Source: an uncultured Odoribacter sp.
GTDB taxonomy: Bacteria; Bacteroidota; Bacteroidia; Bacteroidales; Marinifilaceae
Direction: 5' to 3'
DNA length: 17,287 bases
NCBI GenBank assembly: GCA_900544025.1
Contig: UQTM01000070.1
Location: 1-17,287, forward strand
The position numbers were made by a program, and so were the translations under genes. This document shows positions 13,629 to 17,287 of this stretch, piece by piece (the stretch's first letter is position 1; each line of letters opens with the position of its first letter). The notes beneath the pieces are model-generated. The model was not told where the DNA came from, searched no databases, and worked only from the letters and a program-made list of their open reading frames with translations.

Positions 13629-14309
13629 TTAATCACATCCGCAATCTCCTATCCTCAAAACATCGAAACTCAGCGTCACACCGGCTTGTACCGGAAATAA
13701 CTTTTTTCCCCAGACATTACCGCTTTTCAGCACATCTTTCACCCCTCCGCTCAGACGAAACATCAGGTTCAGGTGTTTTACCACCCGGAGTTCATACCCT
13801 ACGGTCAATCCGGCCGTCCAGGATTCCACCTCCCCGGCAGCGACCCCGTTTCCATCCGGAAATTCGTCCCCTTTTACCGAGCTGTCGAAAACATAAGCCC
13901 CGTAAATACCGAATAAAATACTTTCCCGATTACTGCCCAGCATATATTTCAAATAGACAGGCACCTGTATTTGCTTCAAATCGAAACGCCCCCTGCTATT
14001 CTCCAGGTTTTCCGAGAACAGCGCCGGGGTAGATAGCTGCCGGGCAACCGGATAAGTGCTGTTATACTTTAACCGGCTATAATTAATCTCACTCCCTAAA
14101 AACCATTTCCGGGTAAAAGGGAAAGTCATTTTCAGACCGCCGGTCGGCTGTACAAACACACCCGGTTTACTGCCGAAAGGAGCGAGCATTCCTATATCTC
14201 CTCCCGCCTGCAAAGCAAAAGCGGCATCGTAATCCACCCTTCTCACTAATTGCCCGACACATTCAAACATCAGCAGCAATAACAATCCCAAAACAATGAT
14301 TCTCTTCAT
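13629..14309 (-). CDS. Outer-membrane beta-barrel protein with signal peptide
   Basis: The 226-residue product starts with a signal peptide (MKRIIVLGLLLLLMFECVGQ) and continues with alternating strands typical of small Bacteroidetes barrels of the PorT/Omp_b-brl group (GGLKMTFPFTRKWFLGSEINYS, QVPVYLKYMLG, LFGIYGAYVF, GLTVGYELRVVKHLNLMFRLSGG). It ends DVLRIGDCGCD: two Cys close to the C terminus instead of the usual final aromatic residue, which is odd for a barrel. I chose the ATG at 14309 because a perfect -7 box at 14332-14339 puts the RNA start near 14326, too late for the ATG at 14327. DoxX follows 50 bp downstream. The specific role is unknown. Confidence 0.78.
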   Translation of the reverse strand: MKRIIVLGLLLLLMFECVGQLVRRVDYDAAFALQAGGDIGMLAPFGSKPGVFVQPTGGLKMTFPFTRKWFLGSEINYSRLKYNSTYPVARQLSTPALFSENLENSRGRFDLKQIQVPVYLKYMLGSNRESILFGIYGAYVFDSSVKGDEFPDGNGVAAGEVESWTAGLTVGYELRVVKHLNLMFRLSGGVKDVLKSGNVWGKKLFPVQAGVTLSFDVLRIGDCGCD

Positions 14310-14331
14310 AATCGCACATTTTAGCACTTCT

Positions 14332-14339
14332 CAAAGATA
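14332..14339 (-). promoter_or_regulatory. -7 box of the outer-membrane barrel gene
   Basis: TATCTTTG on the - strand matches TAnnTTTG exactly, 22 bp before the ATG at 14309. Only a partial -33 box (TTTC, about 22 nt upstream) is seen. Confidence 0.5.
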
Positions 14340-14389
14340 TTTATTAATTTGTATTTAGCCCGAAACAAGCAAGTAAATCTTTTTCCGCC

Positions 14390-14434
14390 TAAACAGCAAA
14401 TCCGGCAAACAGGGATGCCCCCCGATTTGCCGGA
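14390..14434 (-). terminator. Probable terminator of the alkaline phosphatase gene
   Basis: TCCGGCAAA (14401-14409) and TTTGCCGGA (14426-14434) form a 9-bp stem, with an inner GGG/CCC pairing. On the - strand it is followed by TTTGCTGTTT. It lies 40 bp after the phosphatase stop codon. Confidence 0.55.
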
Positions 14435-14473
14435 CTTATTTCATTCTATAACTATAACTATTTACATTTCCAA

Positions 14474-15895
14474 TCAGTACCCCGCCGCTTCCGCTATTTT
14501 TCTCGGAATATCGATATTATCCAACTTGCCGTTAAACAATTCCGAACCGGCACCGATCGCATATACAGGCACTACGCCGGCAGAATGTCCTCCACTTGTC
14601 CATCCGACCATAGCAATAGCATCCAGAATTTTTATAGCTTCTTTTGCCAACGGTTCGTTTGAAGAATAAAGATTCTTTTCCATCTCGACTTTCTTCCCCC
14701 GGAAAGAGTCCTTATACACTTCTTTCAACGCTTTTTCCTGTCTTTCGGACAGGGCAACCTGATCCCAGAAACCTAAATTCTTACGTAACAGTTCCTGTAC
14801 ATCTTCCCAGCTCACTTTATTGTTTTTTTCCTTCCGAAGTTTTTTAATTTCTGCCGTCAAGCCATCTTTCGACACTTTCTGGTATTGCAGCACTCCCAGA
14901 TTCAGCAAATACTTCCCGGTACCCAATGCAATGCCTCCCGTTTCATGGTCGGCAGTAATCACGATCAATGTCTCGTCGGGATGCTTTTCATAAAAATCCA
15001 AAGCCACCTTGACAGCCGCATCCATGTCCACCACTTCCTGAAATACCGTTGCCGCATCGTTAGCATGGCAAGCCCAGTCTATTTTACCGCCTTCTATCAT
15101 CAGGAAAAAGCCCTGATCGTTATTTTTCGATAAATAATTCACGGCATTTTCCGTGATCTGCGCTAACGTCAGGTCGTTTTCCTGACGATCGATCGCATAA
15201 GGCAGGCTGGAGCTATTGCCTCCTTTTGCCTGCATGAAAACAACTTTGGAAGCCTCTCCGGCTTTTTCTTTAAACTCTTCCACACCCCGGACGATAACAT
15301 AACCGGAGTCTCTCAAAATAGACCTGATAGAAGCGGCAGAAGTATCCTTTTTACTATTGTATTGCAAAAAGCCCGCACCGGCATAAAGATCGAACCCGGT
15401 CTTAGGCAAATCGGTCGCAATTTCATAATACATCCCCCGTTCCGGCTGATGAGCATAGAATGCGGCAGGAGTGGCATGGTCTATACTTACACTGGTCGTG
15501 ATCCCCACTTTCTTCCCTGCATTTTTAGCTTTCACCGCCACACTGTAAAGCGGATTTTCCCGCAAGCTATCCATTCCTATCGTCCCGTTCTTGGTTTTCG
15601 ATCCCGTAGCCAAAGCCGTCCCGGCCGCAGCCGAACAGGTCACTGAATTATATTTCGAATAGGTGGTCGCGAAATTCACAACAGGAAATTGGGTGAAATG
15701 CAACGGCTCGATTCCGATCACGCCTTTTTTCTGCGCCAGATACATCTCTGTACCGTTCACCTGATTCACTCCCATACCGTCACCGATAAAATAAAACACA
15801 TATTTCGCCTTTTTTTCTTTAGCCACCTGACCACATTGTGGCAATACCAATACGGTAACTACCGCAAACATGAATAAATAAAAGAATCTCTTCAT
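14474..15895 (-). CDS. Alkaline phosphatase, exported
   Basis: The 473-residue enzyme of the alkaline phosphatase superfamily hydrolyses phosphomonoesters outside the cytoplasm. Metal and catalytic motifs are in place: FIGDGMG (Asp39), the nucleophile block TCSAAAGTALATG (Ser88), DHATPAAFYAH near residue 145, MIEGGKIDWACHANDA, ITADHETGG, and the C-terminal SGGHSAG. Cys87 sits where E. coli PhoA has Asp before the serine; I recall TCSAAAG as usual in Bacteroidetes homologs. The N terminus MKRFFYLFMFAVVTVLVLPQCG is an export signal; Cys21 makes a lipoprotein possible, though LPQC is not a standard lipobox. A promoter at 15938-15968 rules out the longer start at 15949. A terminator follows. Confidence 0.92.
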   Translation of the reverse strand: MKRFFYLFMFAVVTVLVLPQCGQVAKEKKAKYVFYFIGDGMGVNQVNGTEMYLAQKKGVIGIEPLHFTQFPVVNFATTYSKYNSVTCSAAAGTALATGSKTKNGTIGMDSLRENPLYSVAVKAKNAGKKVGITTSVSIDHATPAAFYAHQPERGMYYEIATDLPKTGFDLYAGAGFLQYNSKKDTSAASIRSILRDSGYVIVRGVEEFKEKAGEASKVVFMQAKGGNSSSLPYAIDRQENDLTLAQITENAVNYLSKNNDQGFFLMIEGGKIDWACHANDAATVFQEVVDMDAAVKVALDFYEKHPDETLIVITADHETGGIALGTGKYLLNLGVLQYQKVSKDGLTAEIKKLRKEKNNKVSWEDVQELLRKNLGFWDQVALSERQEKALKEVYKDSFRGKKVEMEKNLYSSNEPLAKEAIKILDAIAMVGWTSGGHSAGVVPVYAIGAGSELFNGKLDNIDIPRKIAEAAGY

Positions 15896-15937
15896 ACAAA
15901 TTTGTTTATAAATATTAGACACCCGGAATTTATCGTT

Positions 15938-15968
15938 CAAATCTAACAAGAAAGCCTGAATTATGCAA
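15938..15968 (-). promoter_or_regulatory. Promoter of the alkaline phosphatase gene
   Basis: On the - strand, TTG (complement of 15966-15968) is followed after 20 nt by TAGATTTG (complement of 15938-15945), an exact TAnnTTTG. The start near 15932 leaves a leader of about 37 nt. I see no Pho-box-like direct repeats. Confidence 0.6.
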
Positions 15969-16110
15969 TCGATATTCCAACTTTATAAAGATTTCTTGCC
16001 TGAAAAAACGAAAGTTCATGTTTCATTTCTCCCCAATCGTATTCATCAATTTCATTTCCATTTCTATTAAAAAATGAAAACGTGTGCATAATTATATATT
16101 TCTTCACGGC

Positions 16111-16141
16111 TTTTTTTATTTCAAACAAACATTTATCTTTG
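16111..16141 (+). promoter_or_regulatory. Promoter of the NifU-like/GGGtGRT operon
   Basis: TATCTTTG (16134-16141) is an exact -7 box; TTTT at 16111-16114 lies 19 nt upstream, one mismatch from TTTG. The leader would be about 58 nt. Confidence 0.55.
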
Positions 16142-16204
16142 TCAAGCTTGTGCGGCTTAACAAGTGGTGTATAGCAATATATTAATCAATAAAAGGTAAT
16201 AAAC

Positions 16205-16897
16205 ATGATTTATTCACAAGAAGTGCAACACATGTGTGTTGTAAAAAAAGGTCCGAATCACGGTCCTGCCCCAATACCTGAAGAAGGCAAATGGGTTCGT
16301 TCCAAAGAGATTAAAGACATTTCAGGTTTAACACACGGTATCGGCTGGTGCGCACCGCAGCAGGGAGCTTGTAAATTGACATTGAATATCAAGGACGGGA
16401 TCATTGAAGAGGCTTTAGTGGAAACAATCGGATGTTCGGGAATGACCCACTCGGCAGCAATGGCTTCCGAAATCCTTCCGGGCAAGACTCTACTCGAAGC
16501 TCTGAATACCGACCTTGTTTGTGATGCTATCAATACGGCTATGCGCGAACTGTTCCTGCAAATCGTTTACGGACGTACGCAGAGTGCTTTCTCCGAGGGC
16601 GGTCTGCCTATCGGAGCCGGACTGGAAGACCTTGGAAAAGGATTACGCAGCCAGGTCGGAACGATGTATGGAACAAAAGCCAAAGGTACGCGCTATCTGG
16701 AAATGGCAGAAGGTTATGTAACACGTATGGGATTGGATGAAGACGACGAAGTTATCGGCTATGAATTCATAAACCTGGGTAAATTCACGGATTTCCTGAA
16801 AAAAGGGATCAAACCGGAAGAAGCTCTGGAAAAAGCAAAAGGTTCATACGGCCGCTTTGCAGACGCTGCTAAATATATCGACCCTCGTCACGAATAA
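16205..16897 (+). CDS. NifU/IscU-like iron-sulfur cluster scaffold protein
   Basis: The 230-residue cytoplasmic protein contains a NifU/IscU-like core. The stretch GWCAPQQGACKLTLNIKDGIIEEALVETIGCSG (about residues 47-79) mirrors the scaffold pattern, and Cys49, Cys56, Cys77 and Cys106 are candidate cluster ligands. The family is annotated in Bacteroidales as 'iron-sulfur cluster assembly scaffold protein', typically beside a GGGtGRT protein as here, 23 bp downstream. It is longer than IscU (about 128 residues), with an extra C-terminal half (AEGYVTRMGLDEDDEVIGYEF and a helical tail) of unknown role. The start ATG at 16205 has a purine-rich AAAAGGTAATAAAC in front. Whether it builds clusters in general or serves its partner is unknown. 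Confidence 0.82.
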   Translation: MIYSQEVQHMCVVKKGPNHGPAPIPEEGKWVRSKEIKDISGLTHGIGWCAPQQGACKLTLNIKDGIIEEALVETIGCSGMTHSAAMASEILPGKTLLEALNTDLVCDAINTAMRELFLQIVYGRTQSAFSEGGLPIGAGLEDLGKGLRSQVGTMYGTKAKGTRYLEMAEGYVTRMGLDEDDEVIGYEFINLGKFTDFLKKGIKPEEALEKAKGSYGRFADAAKYIDPRHE

Positions 16898-16920
16898 TTA
16901 ATTCTAAATCCAAATCTATT

Positions 16921-17287
16921 ATGGCATTATTTGAAAGTTACGATCGCCGAATTAATCAGATTAACGCGGCTCTCAATAAATACGGCATCAAAGATATCGA
17001 CGAAGCAAAGTCTATCTGCGAAGCAAAAGGACTCGATCCTTACAAAATGTGTAAAGATATTCAACCGATCTGTTTCGAAAACGCAGCCTGGGCTTATGTC
17101 GTAGGCGCCGCTATCGCTATCAAGAAAGGTTGCACCAAAGCTGCCGAAGCCGCAGAAGCGATCGGCGAAGGTTTACAGGCTTTCTGTATCCCCGGCTCTG
17201 TAGCCGCCGACCGTAAAGTGGGTTTGGGACATGGTAACCTGGCTGCTATGTTGCTGCGCGAAGAAACTAAATGTTTTGCATTCCTGG
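16921..17287 (+). CDS. GGGtGRT family protein (partial, cut by window end)
   Basis: The frame opens at the ATG at 16921 and runs 122 codons to the window edge without a stop. It starts MALFESYDRRINQINAAL and includes KYGIKDIDEAKSICEAKG, a helical GAAIAIKKGCTKAAEAAEAIGEG block and GHGNLAAMLLREE, which I recognise as the GGGtGRT family. Several Cys are present (about residues 32, 43, 51, 71 and 89). It follows the NifU-like gene by 23 bp and is presumably its operon partner. The biochemical function of the family is not known to me. Confidence 0.85.
   Translation, partial: MALFESYDRRINQINAALNKYGIKDIDEAKSICEAKGLDPYKMCKDIQPICFENAAWAYVVGAAIAIKKGCTKAAEAAEAIGEGLQAFCIPGSVAADRKVGLGHGNLAAMLLREETKCFAFL

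Larger units (their letters stand above)
15896..16204. other. Divergent promoter region
   Basis: This 309-bp gap lies between the phosphatase (-) and the NifU-like gene (+) and holds both promoters described here. A short stem CTTGT / ACAAG lies in the + leader near 16146-16163. I see no other gene. Confidence 0.6.

Noticed and set aside
15896..15949. Longer start for the alkaline phosphatase
   Set aside because: It would place coding sequence across the promoter (15938-15968) and bury the export signal behind 18 extra residues.

Overview
The window looks like a chromosomal segment of a Bacteroidales bacterium, possibly of the Odoribacter/Butyricimonas/Parabacteroides type; the genus is a guess. 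The evidence is repeated promoter boxes of the Bacteroidetes form (TTTG, about 19 nt, TAnnTTTG), weak or absent Shine-Dalgarno sequences, a 47-bp CRISPR repeat of the kind seen with Bacteroidetes type II-C Cas9, and Bacteroidales-type genes such as the NifU-like/GGGtGRT pair.

Region by region: 4-1048 is a CRISPR array of 14 identical 47-bp repeats and 13 spacers of 29-30 bp, with no cas gene or tracrRNA inside the window. A terminator that works on paper in both directions (about 1121-1154) separates it from a convergent menA-like prenyltransferase (1250-2137, minus). After a hairpin-bearing divergent gap come a small exported protein of unknown function, a small one-helix membrane protein and an OadB-type sodium-pump decarboxylase beta subunit (2664-4902). 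A non-coding stretch of about 600 bp precedes a two-gene unit: a di-iron hemerythrin-like protein and a LuxR-type regulator whose receiver domain has lost its phosphorylation site (5508-6801). A DUF5996 gene (minus) is divergent from a four-gene operon of outer-membrane porin plus OpuC/OsmF-type ABC importer (permease, lipoprotein binding protein, ATPase; 8235-11686), probably for betaine-like compatible solutes. A metallo-beta-lactamase-fold hydrolase and a glyoxalase I-like protein follow (11750-12876), then a 53-residue membrane protein (12996-13157) that overlaps tail to tail with a DoxX gene. DoxX lies downstream of an outer-membrane beta-barrel gene (minus), with an alkaline phosphatase (minus) upstream of that. 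Divergent from the phosphatase, a NifU-like Fe-S scaffold and a GGGtGRT protein (cut by the window end) form an operon.

The most interesting signal is in the CRISPR repeat itself: each copy carries a near-consensus Bacteroidetes promoter (GTTG, 19 nt, TACCTTTA). The same architecture occurs in front of menA, where it matches perfectly (TTTG, 19 nt, TATCTTTG). This suggests each repeat may start its own crRNA, as known for Neisseria type II-C arrays. Other points of note are the hemerythrin/pseudo-receiver pair, an OadB apparently without its carboxyltransferase partner, a porin bundled with a betaine-type ABC importer, and genes whose -7 box lies only a few bases before the start codon (possible leaderless mRNAs).
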